A DNA stretch of 64,000 bases from Sulfuricurvum sp. (GTDB taxonomy: Bacteria > Campylobacterota > Campylobacteria > Campylobacterales > Sulfurimonadaceae): positions 124,001 through 188,000 of the forward strand of contig JAUYAU010000011.1 of the NCBI GenBank assembly GCA_030693335.1, in the 5' to 3' direction. The notes below the pieces were generated by a model. The model had not been told where the DNA came from. It saw nothing but the letters and a program-made list of their open reading frames with translations, and ran no database searches. The number at the start of each line of letters is the position of its first letter. The first letter of the stretch is position 1. Of this stretch, positions 53,834 to 64,000 are shown in pieces. A program made the position numbers and the translations under genes.

Positions 53834-53858
53834 CTCTACAACCTTAATAGTTGTAGAG
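53834..53858. repeat. Perfect 9-bp inverted repeat between dapD and the rod-like gene
   Basis: CTCTACAAC (53834-53842) and GTTGTAGAG (53850-53858), loop of 7. It follows dapD by 9 bases on the minus strand. There is no T-run after it in that direction, so it may be a weak terminator of dapD, an mRNA-stabilising hairpin or an operator for the rod-like gene downstream. Confidence 0.45.
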
Positions 53859-53867
53859 TAAAATGAT

Positions 53868-55067
53868 TTAGTGTAAATCTGCGTTTAGTTTTACTTCACG
53901 TGTAGAGCGTCGAGCGATTAAAGCTCCATTTTGTGAGTCTTGACGAAAGTGTATTCCGTTAAGTCCAGAAAGTTCTGCACCTTTGAACACAGTTGCATTC
54001 GCAATTGATTGATTAGGATTGGCAGATTGTATAAGAGCAAGTTGATCTGCTGATATTTGAATTTTTGTTCCCGCTAAAACAGCTATACCTGCATCAATAA
54101 TACAACCATCGCCCAATGGAATTCCGCAAACGCTGTTCGCACCTAAAAGGGTGTTTTTACCGATGGAGATTGGATTGCCATCGGTTCCGCTAAGAACGCC
54201 CAAAATAGATGCTCCACCCCCAACATCCGAACCATCACCCACAATAGCAGAACTCGAAATACGTCCCTCAACCATACTTACACCTGTTGTACCGGCATTG
54301 AAGTTTACATAACTCGCACCAGGCATGATAGTTGTTCCTGCATGCAACTGAGCACCAAATCGGACTTTTGAATCATCCAAAATACGTGTATTATTGGCTG
54401 GAATAATGTGCTGAAGGAAACGAGGGAATTTATCTACAAAATCAATTTTTGGATATTGATTGGCAATTTTGAGTTCAATCTCATTCTCACGCAACCATTC
54501 AAGTTCGATCGGTTGTCCATCTGACCATGCAACATTGTGCAATGCACCAAATGCACCATTAAGGTTTAATGAACGTAAAGCAGCTTTTGAGGTTGAGAGT
54601 GCATAAAGTTTTAGATAAGTTGCCTCAACGCTTTTACAGGCAGTATCATTAAAGATAAGGACTAAACGAAATTCCTCGTCACGCATGCCATTCTCTTTGA
54701 TATGATTATACAAAGCTGAGATGACTTGAATATTTTTATGAGAATCACCGTATGCTTCATCAGCATATGGGGTGAAGGCATTAAGACAACCTTCTAAAAA
54801 CTTTAGCGTTACAGGAACGATTACTTCATCTGCAGTAAAATCAATACTATAGCCTTGCTCTTGTGCATTTTTAATAAAAATTGCGGCACTGCCAAAGTTT
54901 TCGTTCCAATTCATAAATGGGTAAGTTGCTTGAAGAACTTTGCTTGAGTCCAATTGTCCGAAATCAATACGGCAAATACCAAATCCAATTGGATTTTTAT
55001 AGCCTGGAGTGTTTTGAATCTCTTGAACGCTTGCTTTGAAAGCGGATTCTGTTTCTAAAATTTCCAT
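53868..55067 (-). CDS. dapD: Tetrahydrodipicolinate N-succinyltransferase
   Basis: A 399-residue enzyme of lysine and meso-diaminopimelate synthesis, which succinylates tetrahydrodipicolinate. The C-terminal half is a left-handed beta-helix of hexapeptide repeats, seen in GAQLHAGTTIMPGASYVNF, GDGSDVGGGASILG and GKNTLLGANSVCGIPLGDG. The N-terminal half is longer than in E. coli DapD (274 residues), as in other Campylobacterota. GAGAG precedes the ATG. Confidence 0.92.
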   Translation of the reverse strand: MEILETESAFKASVQEIQNTPGYKNPIGFGICRIDFGQLDSSKVLQATYPFMNWNENFGSAAIFIKNAQEQGYSIDFTADEVIVPVTLKFLEGCLNAFTPYADEAYGDSHKNIQVISALYNHIKENGMRDEEFRLVLIFNDTACKSVEATYLKLYALSTSKAALRSLNLNGAFGALHNVAWSDGQPIELEWLRENEIELKIANQYPKIDFVDKFPRFLQHIIPANNTRILDDSKVRFGAQLHAGTTIMPGASYVNFNAGTTGVSMVEGRISSSAIVGDGSDVGGGASILGVLSGTDGNPISIGKNTLLGANSVCGIPLGDGCIIDAGIAVLAGTKIQISADQLALIQSANPNQSIANATVFKGAELSGLNGIHFRQDSQNGALIARRSTREVKLNADLH

Positions 55068-55159
55068 ATTCTCTCACTTGTGTTAATATTAATATGGAAT
55101 TTTAGCATAAACCCCTAGTGCTGTGTTGAAGTTAGAATATTATGCTTATGCAGCAAGAA

Positions 55160-55294
55160 CTACTCATGCTCAATTTTTAGCGTAAAATGAGGCTTTTTAG
55201 GGGGGATGAGTTTGTCTTTATGAAAAAAATAACGACTATAGCCTATGTAGGCGATGATGATGATTACCAAGGCAATGAGTAAATAATTTACCAT
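55160..55294 (-). CDS. Small membrane protein (44 residues)
   Basis: The 318-base gap between dapD and the CinA-like gene holds this reading frame on the minus strand. The ATG at 55294 has GGAG 6 bases upstream. The protein has one membrane span (NYLLIALVIIIIAYIGYSR) and a basic C-terminal tail, HKDKLIPPKKPHFTLK. An ATG ten codons earlier (55324) is in frame but has no ribosome site. I do not recognise it. The rest of the gap shows nothing clear. Confidence 0.5.
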   Translation of the reverse strand: MVNYLLIALVIIIIAYIGYSRYFFHKDKLIPPKKPHFTLKIEHE

Positions 55295-55385
55295 CTTCTT
55301 CTCCGAATGTTCATTTGTATCCATTGCTGAAATACAAAATATTAAGAGTAGATCGTCATTATCGGAATAAATATTAAAAAAAGCA

Positions 55386-57359
<1,974 letters not shown>

Positions 57360-57360
<1 letters not shown>

Positions 57361-59114
57361 TATTTAGCAGTCTCACGTATACGGATATGAAGCTCACGCA
57401 GTTGAGCGATGTCAACGGTATTTGGTGCATCGGTCATAATACACGATGCTTTTTGTGTTTTAGGGAAGGCGATAACGTCACGGATACTCTCTTTTTTAGA
57501 TAATAGCATCATGAAACGGTCAAATCCAAGGGCGAAACCACCGTGCGGTGGTGCACCGAATTTGAGTGCATCCAGCAAGAAGCCAAATTTCTCTTGCGCT
57601 TCTTCTTCGCCAATTCCCAGAAGATGAAAAATTTGCGATTGCAGTTCTTGTTTATGAATACGGATCGATCCACCACCCAGCTCTACACCATTGAGGACGA
57701 TGTCGTAAGCAATCGATTCGATATCGTCTAAGTGCTCGTGGTTAAGATCACGCGGCATAGTAAATGGATGGTGAAGTGCTTTGACACGCCCGTTTTCGAT
57801 TTCAAACATCGGAAAATCAACGACCCAGACAAATTCGAAACGATCTTTGTCGATCAGGTTCATTTTCTCATGTTCCGCGATGAATATACGGAAACGTCCC
57901 ATATAATCCCAAACGGTCGTTTTATCTCCTGCACCGAAGAAAACAACGTCGCCCACTTCCATACCTGTACGGTCTACGAGGAGTTGAAGATCTTCAGGAG
58001 CAAAGAATTTTTCCAATGGTCCTTTTAGACCGTCTTCTTTCATCTGGAAATAGCCAAGCCCTTTTGCGCCGAATTTACGGACATAGTCTTCAAAGCTTTT
58101 CATCTCACGTTTGGAGAAAACCAAATCTGCACCCGGAACACGTAGTGCTTTGATACGGTTCATTTTTGGATTTGCGGCGATACCGGTAAAGATTTCGTTG
58201 TCACAACGTGCAAAAATATCGATTACATCGACCATTTTGAGGTCGTAACGCATGTCCGGTTTATCCGAACCGTACCACTCCATCGCATCGTTGAATTTGA
58301 TACGGTTGAATGGGGTTGTAATAGCGTGTCCTGCAGAGGCAAACATCGCAACGATGAGTTCTTCTGCGACACGTATAACGTCTTCTTGGTTACAAAACGA
58401 CATTTCAACGTCTATTTGGGTAAACTCAGGCTGACGATCGGCACGTAAGTCTTCATCACGGAAACATCGTGCGATTTGAAAATAGCGGTCAAATCCGCCT
58501 ACCATCAACAGCTGTTTGAAAAGCTGAGGAGATTGGGGAAGGGCGTAAAATTCACCTTCATGTACACGGCTAGGGACGAGGTAGTCACGTGCACCCTCAG
58601 GAGTTGATTTGGTCAAAATTGGGGTTTCGACTTCCAAAAATCCAAGTTTATCGAGAGTATTACGCGCAGCGATGGCCGCTTTTGAACGTAGTAAAAAGGT
58701 ATTGTACATCGACGGATTACGAAGGTCTAAATAGCGGTATTTGAGACGTGTCTCTTCACCCACACTGTTGTCCCCGATTTGAAAAGGGACAGGCTCGCTG
58801 CGATTTTCAACAATTAATTCATCGATGACAACTTCAATCGTACCTGTTTTGAGACGTGGATTAACCAGACCCTCACCACGAGCACGGATACGTCCGTGAG
58901 CTATGAGGACAAACTCATCACGTACTTCACTGGCAATTTTGTGTGCATGAACGTTGTCTGTTGGATCACAAACGAGCTGTATCAAGCCGCTTTTATCACG
59001 AAGATCGATAAATACGATCCCGCCATGGTCGCGGTAGCTGTTCGCCCATCCGCACAATACGACCTTCTGGCCGACATTTACTTCACTTAAATCAGTACAA
59101 AAATGACTTCTCAA
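57360..59114 (-). CDS. aspS: Aspartate--tRNA ligase (probably non-discriminating)
   Basis: A 584-residue class II synthetase. It has the N-terminal anticodon-binding domain ([20 protein letters not shown]), the motif 2 region [20 protein letters not shown], a GAD domain and motif 3 [14 protein letters not shown]. Bacterial type with the insertion. In this phylum AspRS often also loads tRNA-Asn for later amidation; that is family knowledge and not read from this sequence. Confidence 0.95.
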
Positions 59115-59143
59115 ATCAAAGTCCTTAGATTATATTTTTCGCA

Positions 59144-59149
59144 ATTATA
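59144..59149 (-). promoter_or_regulatory. Probable -10 box of the aspS-adk-cinA run
   Basis: Plus-strand ATTATA gives TATAAT on the minus strand, 30 bases before the aspS ATG. It is divergent from the nadK promoter. Confidence 0.5.
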
Positions 59150-59219
59150 GCTATTAGAAACTTTTGGTTTGATAACGCGATAAATTGACAAAGTATTTAT
59201 CTCTGTGTCTAAAGTTGGC

Positions 59220-59225
59220 TATAAT
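59220..59225 (+). promoter_or_regulatory. Probable -10 box of the nadK-recN-tatD operon
   Basis: TATAAT preceded by GC, 30 bases before the TTG start of nadK. Confidence 0.5.
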
Positions 59226-59254
59226 AACCCAACTAATGAATATGTGAGATAAAT

Positions 59255-60109
59255 TTGAAATTAGAAAATATAAAACGTGTCGGAATTATTTTACGTCCAT
59301 CGACACCCGAGCTTAAAGATATGTTTTTAGAAGCCAAGCGGATTTTTGAATCACGCGGTATTGAAGTTTCGATCGATCATGTAAGCGGTGGGATGATTGA
59401 TGTGATGGGGCAGCCTTTTGATCTGATGTGCCGTAGTTGTGATTTCTTGGTGACCATTGGGGGTGATGGTACGCTCATATCCGCTGTACGCAGATCCTAT
59501 GAGTATCAGATTCCCGTATTGGGGATACATGCAGGTAAATTGGGATTTTTGGCGGATTTGGATTTTGGCGAGCTTGAATCTTTTGTGGATGATCTACTCG
59601 CAGGTGAATACCGTATCGATCAGCGTGCGATGTTACAAGCGACGATTATTACGAAACAGGGTGAAAATAAAATTGTCGCGTTTAATGACATCGTACTGAC
59701 GCGTCCCTCGATTTCGAAGATGATTCGTTTGGAAACGTATGTGGATGGGCGCAACTTCAACACTTATTATGGTGATGGCGTTGTGATCTCTACTCCGACG
59801 GGGTCAACCGCGTATAACCTCTCAGCAGGTGGGCCTGTTTTGTTTCCACTGACTCATGTGTTTGCACTGACCCCTATTTGCCCTCATTCACTTACTCAGC
59901 GGCCGGTTGTTTTGCCAGGGCATTTTGAGATCGAAATTAAGACACCCGATACGAGTGCATTGGTCATCGTGGATGGGCAGGATATGGTAGAAATTACGGA
60001 TAATGATACGGTTCATATAAAACTGGCCGATGGTGGAGCGCATTTGATCCATCGTAAAGAATTTAACTATTTTGAAGTGCTCAAAGAAAAATTGGGGTGG
60101 GGGAATTAA
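59255..60109 (+). CDS. nadK: NAD kinase
   Basis: A 284-residue enzyme that phosphorylates NAD to NADP. The signature FLVTIGGDGTLISAVRR, GIHAGKLGFLADLDF, the NDIVLTRPSISKMIRLE stretch and STPTGSTAYNLSAGGP are complete. The start is TTG, with GAGAT 4 bases upstream; upstream ATG codons are out of frame. It leads an operon with recN and tatD. Confidence 0.94.
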   Translation: MKLENIKRVGIILRPSTPELKDMFLEAKRIFESRGIEVSIDHVSGGMIDVMGQPFDLMCRSCDFLVTIGGDGTLISAVRRSYEYQIPVLGIHAGKLGFLADLDFGELESFVDDLLAGEYRIDQRAMLQATIITKQGENKIVAFNDIVLTRPSISKMIRLETYVDGRNFNTYYGDGVVISTPTGSTAYNLSAGGPVLFPLTHVFALTPICPHSLTQRPVVLPGHFEIEIKTPDTSALVIVDGQDMVEITDNDTVHIKLADGGAHLIHRKEFNYFEVLKEKLGWGN

Positions 60110-60112
60110 GCG

Positions 60113-61660
60113 GTGATTGAGCGTTTTTATCTCAAAGAATTTTTAACGTTTAAAGAAGCGGAGCTCGAATTTAAACCGGGATTGATTGTTTTTACGGGAC
60201 CCAGCGGAAGCGGTAAATCAATACTGATGCGTTCTATTTTAGCATCCGTAGGTCTGGATGGGGTGGATGCGAGCGTGTGCGAATCCTCAGTTTCATGGCA
60301 ACTCAATGAGGAAGAATACGGGATAGATAATGAGTCTACCAATATTTTTCGTCATGTCAAAAAAGAGAAAGTGAATTATTTTATCAACAATCAGCGTACC
60401 TCTAAATCATCCATGGAATCTATCAGCTCATCGTATTTACGTCATTTGAGTTTAAAAGATTACAGTGATTTTGATCCGATAGCGTTGTTGGAGTTGTTGG
60501 ATGAGCGTATTGCACTTGCTTCTCCTGAACATCGAAATCGCTTACAAGAGCATAAAGTAAAGTTTTTGGAATACAAAAATTTGCGCGATGAACTCAAAAT
60601 AATCGAAGATCAAGAAAAAAAGCTCACAGAACTCAAAGAATTTGCTGCCTATGAGATTGGGAAAATAGATGCGATCAAGCCTGCAGTGGGTGAAGATGAA
60701 GCACTGACTCTTATTAAAAAACAGCTTTCTAAAAAAGAAAAAATTGAAGAATCAATACATGCCGCACAAGCTGTTTTTGGATATGAATCTCACGTTGCTC
60801 ATGCATTGAGCATGCTTGAGGTTGAGAGTTCCTTTTTTGATGATGCGATGAATGAATTACGCTCGGTTTTTGAAAATTCACTGGAGAAACTTGAAGAGCT
60901 TGAAGAGGTATCGGTTGAAGAAGTATTGGACCGTATTGAACAGTTAAGTGAGCTAAAACGCCGTTATGGCGGGATATCAGAAGCACTGAAATACCGTGAG
61001 CAAAAGGCCAAAGAGCTCGAATCGTATGAGATGATTGAACATTCCAAAGGGGACTTGACCCAAAGAATCGCGAAGCTAACGATAGAACTCGAAGGGATTG
61101 CTCGTGAGCTCTCGCAAAAACGGACGGATGAAATTTCTATTTCATTAGAAAAACTTAATGGGTATTTGACAATGCTATATTTACGCCCTGCGAGTCTTAC
61201 TATTGAGAAAGTTGAACATAATGCGCAGGGTGTTGATCGCATTATTTTAGGGCTAGAGGGTACGAAACTGGAGAAGCTGAGCTCGGGTGAGTTTAATCGT
61301 CTTCGTTTGGCATTGCTGGCACTTCGTGTTGAAAGTATGGATGATCAAGGCGGTGTATTGATGCTCGATGAGATTGATGCGAATCTCAGCGGTGAAGAGT
61401 CGATGAGTGTGGCGAAAGTTTTGCGGCATTTAGCACGTTGCTATCAAATTTTTGTCATTTCTCATCAACCGCAATTGACCTCTATGGGAGAACAGCACTT
61501 TTTGATTTATAAAGATGATGAGAGCCGTGTACGCGAACTTAATGACATTGAACGCATAGAAGAAATTGCCCGTATTATCAGCGGTGATGGGATCAGTGAA
61601 GAGGCAAAAGGATTTGCTAAAGAGCTGTTTAAGCGTGTACGAGGGGAGAATGCTAAATGA
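60113..61660 (+). CDS. recN: DNA repair ATPase RecN
   Basis: A 515-residue SMC-like ATPase for double-strand break repair. It has a P-loop FTGPSGSGKSILMRSIL near the N-terminus, a charged coiled-coil middle (about 130-340), LSSGEFNRLRLALLAL (signature) and LMLDEIDANLSGEESMSVAK (Walker B) with VISHQPQLTS. It is a little shorter than the E. coli protein (553), as in other Campylobacterota. The start is GTG, 3 bases after nadK. Confidence 0.9.
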   Translation: MIERFYLKEFLTFKEAELEFKPGLIVFTGPSGSGKSILMRSILASVGLDGVDASVCESSVSWQLNEEEYGIDNESTNIFRHVKKEKVNYFINNQRTSKSSMESISSSYLRHLSLKDYSDFDPIALLELLDERIALASPEHRNRLQEHKVKFLEYKNLRDELKIIEDQEKKLTELKEFAAYEIGKIDAIKPAVGEDEALTLIKKQLSKKEKIEESIHAAQAVFGYESHVAHALSMLEVESSFFDDAMNELRSVFENSLEKLEELEEVSVEEVLDRIEQLSELKRRYGGISEALKYREQKAKELESYEMIEHSKGDLTQRIAKLTIELEGIARELSQKRTDEISISLEKLNGYLTMLYLRPASLTIEKVEHNAQGVDRIILGLEGTKLEKLSSGEFNRLRLALLALRVESMDDQGGVLMLDEIDANLSGEESMSVAKVLRHLARCYQIFVISHQPQLTSMGEQHFLIYKDDESRVRELNDIERIEEIARIISGDGISEEAKGFAKELFKRVRGENAK

Positions 61661-62442
61661 TTATTGATACCCATATCCATTTGGATGATGAACGTTATCG
61701 TGAGGATTTTGAAGAGGTGATGATGCGTGCGCAAGAAGTAGGAGTTGAGGGATTTATCATTCCTGGAGCGCACCCTTCGACATTACAGCGTGCAATACAA
61801 CTGTGCGAACAACATGAAAATATTTATTTTGCTGTTGGGGTACATCCGTACGATTTAGAGGGGATGGAAGGTTTGGATTTCGAGTACTATGCCTCTCATC
61901 CAAAATGTATGGCGATCGGAGAGTGCGGGATGGATTATTTTCGTCTAGAAGGATCGGATGAAGAAAAAATAGCGGAAAAAAAGCGTCAAGAAGAGGCATT
62001 TCGAGCACAGATACGTATGGCAAAAAAAGTAAAAAAGCCGTTGATTGTCCATATCCGTGACGCGAGCCACGATTCTAAGATGATCTTGCTCTCTGAAGGT
62101 GCAGGAGAAGTAGGGGGCGTATTGCATTGTTACAATGCGGATGAAGAGCTTCTAAGTCTTGCAAATGAAGGATTTTATTTTGGAATAGGGGGTGTACTGA
62201 CCTTTTCAAATGCGAAAAAGCTGGTTAATGTTCTTCCTAAAATCCCAAAAGATAAGCTTTTGATTGAAACCGATGGCCCTTATTTGACTCCACATCCACA
62301 CCGTGGTAAGCGAAATGAACCTGCGTATACGAAACTTGTTGCCCAAAAAATGTCTGAGTTATTGGAGCTTTCTATAGAAGAGGTTGAACGCCTGACAACC
62401 CATAATGCAAAGATTCTTTTTGAGGGGTTAACCAAACATTAA
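61657..62442 (+). CDS. TatD-family metal-dependent DNase
   Basis: A 261-residue TIM-barrel hydrolase. Metal-binding residues lie in MIIDTHIHLDDERY, AIGECGMDYFRLE, LIVHIRDASHD and LIETDGPYLTPHPHRGKRNEP, all characteristic of TatD/YcfH deoxyribonucleases. It overlaps recN by 4 bases (ATGA), which hints at a role in DNA repair or turnover. Confidence 0.92.
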   Translation: MIIDTHIHLDDERYREDFEEVMMRAQEVGVEGFIIPGAHPSTLQRAIQLCEQHENIYFAVGVHPYDLEGMEGLDFEYYASHPKCMAIGECGMDYFRLEGSDEEKIAEKKRQEEAFRAQIRMAKKVKKPLIVHIRDASHDSKMILLSEGAGEVGGVLHCYNADEELLSLANEGFYFGIGGVLTFSNAKKLVNVLPKIPKDKLLIETDGPYLTPHPHRGKRNEPAYTKLVAQKMSELLELSIEEVERLTTHNAKILFEGLTKH

Positions 62443-62492
62443 TAAGAGAGTGTTATACTTGTTCACTATGGATTATAATCCGAGGAGGTAAG

Positions 62493-63710
62493 TTGCGCTG
62501 GTTGTTACTTATGATCGCATTTACATTTGATGCTTATCCATTTGCATTTAAGCCTAATGATGAAAAGAAAATCACGGTGTTGAAACATTTTGATATTCCT
62601 GCCTCATTTTTGAATGATTCCTATTTAAATGATATGTATATTGCGCAGAAACGTTATTGTACAGAAAATGGATTCGCTAATTCATCTGAAAATGCAAATA
62701 TTTTAATACCCATGCTTACCTCTTTGATTTCTCAATCTGATTTACCGAGTGAATTTTTATTTGTTGCTTTGGCAGAATCGAGTTTAGATACCTTATCCAC
62801 TTCTTCACAAGGTGCCAGTGGAATTTGGCAGTTTATGGCAAGTACAGGTCAATTACACGGTTTAAAAATTACCTCTTATGTAGATGAACGGCGCGATCAT
62901 CTCAAATCTACGCGCGCGGCTATTGCCTATTTATCGCAACTGCATCGTCAATTTGGTAAATGGTATCTTGCGATTATCGCATATAATTGCGGTGATGGAA
63001 GGCTTTCCAAAGCGATACGTAAAGCGGGAACGGATGATTTGAGCGTGTTGGCGAGTCCGAATAAAAAGTATATTCCACTTGAAAGCCGTCATTATATTCG
63101 CAAAATTATTGCGCTGGCTTTGCTTGCCAGTGATCAGGTTTTTTTAGAACAAATTCAATATGACCATTTGATCGGAGTAGCATCTGAAAATCCCATTGCA
63201 ACGGTCTATCTTCCTGAAGGAGAAGATATCAATCGTATTGCAGCAGTTTTGGAAATGCCCAAAAAGAAGTTACTTTTATTGAATACTCATTTGAAACGAG
63301 GAATAACACCTCCCAGTAAAGATATGTATCCGGTCTATATTCCTGAGGATAAACTTGAGTTATTTCGGCAAACGTACCGTACGAAAGAGTTGAAGGGCTA
63401 CTTTGTGATGCATCGGACAAAAGCTGGTGAAAATCTTGACACGGTTTCTAAAAAGTATGATGTTTCATCTGGGGCCATTCGTATCGAAAATATGATGGGT
63501 GATCGTGATGAACTCACTTTGAATCACAATATCAAAATTCCAATCAATCGAGGCTTTATTCGGCATGCATCGCTTGATAAAGCTAAATCAGGTGAAATCA
63601 AGATTTCAGTAGCAAAACTGTACAATTCCACTATTGAACAGTTAAAAGTAAAAAACCTTTTTATTCAACCTAAAGTTAAAGATGGTGAGGAAATTAAAGT
63701 CGGTGATTAG
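62493..63710 (+). CDS. Membrane-bound lytic murein transglycosylase D (MltD-like) with LysM domain
   Basis: A 405-residue cell-wall enzyme. The N-terminal signal peptide (LLLMIAFTFDAYPFAF) is followed by a lysozyme-like SLT domain: FVALAESSLDTLSTSSQGASG with the catalytic Glu, GIWQFMASTGQLHG and AIIAYNCGDGRLSKA. At least one LysM-like region (residues about 305-350, KAGENLDTVSKKYDVSSGA) follows. The start is TTG with AGGAGG just upstream; an ATG at 62511 is also possible. TATACT at 62454-62459 may be the -10 box. The coding end overlaps rlpA by 8 bases. Confidence 0.85.
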   Translation: MRWLLLMIAFTFDAYPFAFKPNDEKKITVLKHFDIPASFLNDSYLNDMYIAQKRYCTENGFANSSENANILIPMLTSLISQSDLPSEFLFVALAESSLDTLSTSSQGASGIWQFMASTGQLHGLKITSYVDERRDHLKSTRAAIAYLSQLHRQFGKWYLAIIAYNCGDGRLSKAIRKAGTDDLSVLASPNKKYIPLESRHYIRKIIALALLASDQVFLEQIQYDHLIGVASENPIATVYLPEGEDINRIAAVLEMPKKKLLLLNTHLKRGITPPSKDMYPVYIPEDKLELFRQTYRTKELKGYFVMHRTKAGENLDTVSKKYDVSSGAIRIENMMGDRDELTLNHNIKIPINRGFIRHASLDKAKSGEIKISVAKLYNSTIEQLKVKNLFIQPKVKDGEEIKVGD

Positions 63711-64000
63711 AGTTGTATTATTAGCTTTCATACTTATTATGAGCGGATGTACTTCCTATATGGGATCGTATCAATACCGTCCTGTAAAAACTTCTAAAAA
63801 GTATCCTTCTGAAATTCTTGCAGATACCCCCTCTACGGTGAAGAAAAAGAATGGGGAGTTAACGGCATCCATGCGCCCTTATACGGTTTTTGGAAAAGAG
63901 TACTATCCTACTGTTGTGAACGTTGGAGATACGATGAGCGGACGTGCGAGTTGGTACGGAAGTGATTTTCATGGAAAGTCAACGTCCAACGGTGAAGCAT
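63703..64000 (+). CDS. rlpA: RlpA-like septal ring lipoprotein (cut by the window end)
   Basis: A GTG at 63703 begins a lipoprotein: signal peptide IRVVLLAFILIMSGC with the lipobox Cys at residue 17, a Lys/Ser/Thr-rich linker, then the start of the double-psi barrel domain, GRASWYGSDFHGKSTSNGEA. RlpA proteins are lytic transglycosylases that bind denuded glycans at the septum. The gene runs out of the window after 99 codons. Together with the adjacent mltD-like gene it forms a murein-remodelling pair. Confidence 0.88.
   Translation, partial: MIRVVLLAFILIMSGCTSYMGSYQYRPVKTSKKYPSEILADTPSTVKKKNGELTASMRPYTVFGKEYYPTVVNVGDTMSGRASWYGSDFHGKSTSNGEA

Noticed and set aside
59185-59190. TTGACA as a -35 box for nadK
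   Set aside because: The distance to the TATAAT at 59220 is 29 bases, far from the 16-18 required.

Overview
The window looks like chromosome from a free-living, flagellated member of the Campylobacterota, most like Sulfuricurvum or Sulfurimonas. The evidence is gene content and order: an SdhABE-type succinate dehydrogenase, a CiaD-like protein next to purU, the short Campylobacterota form of adenylate kinase, the long form of DapD, and an rpiB-apt-dedA-pepA-ychF order that I recall from Campylobacter jejuni. The genus is an inference. I found no rRNA, tRNA, CRISPR array, insertion sequence or prophage.

Layout. 1-4.9 kb: end of a malic enzyme gene, a YeeE/TsuA-like sulfur transporter, a DEAD-box RNA helicase with an RGG tail, a YaiI protein, a small decayed gene and an AT-rich outer-membrane protein gene. 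4.9-8.5 kb: sdhABE on the minus strand. 8.7-13.9 kb: a degenerate GGDEF protein, then thiL-truD-psd, a hypothetical protein and a ferredoxin. 14-15.1 kb: ychF.

15.2-21.7 kb is the accessory part and the most interesting one. It is an AT-rich minus-strand block of three tightly coupled genes: an MmeI-like adenine methyltransferase whose fused nuclease site looks dead, an SF2 helicase, and a GIY-YIG (T5orf172) nuclease with a duplicated acidic peptide. A MazF-like toxin and its antitoxin lie just upstream, and a REP-like palindrome lies at the other edge. The block separates pepA from ychF. I read it as a split restriction-modification or anti-phage module.

21.7-28.6 kb: a housekeeping minus-strand run, pepA-dedA-trpB-apt-hypothetical-rpiB-M50 protease-lepB-folD. 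28.6-33 kb: a small c-type cytochrome, a CitE-like protein, a TonB-like protein, hemL and atpZ. 33-42.7 kb: a five-gene beta-oxidation operon (ligase, thiolase, FadJ-like, FadE-like, acyltransferase-hydrolase fusion), which is unusual for this phylum.

42.7-64 kb: rpoD with a co-transcribed hypothetical gene; flgF/flgG-like genes behind a sigma-54 promoter; a leuD-leuB-TPR-ciaD-like-purU-trmL run; an S24 repressor with a perfect inverted repeat in its promoter and a divergent 27-codon gene; an NlpC/P60 lipoprotein; dapD; a CinA-like protein, two adenylate kinases and aspS; then nadK-recN-tatD and the cell-wall genes mltD and rlpA (cut by the window end). Most genes sit in overlapping or nearly touching operons, and several convergent pairs meet with no gap.
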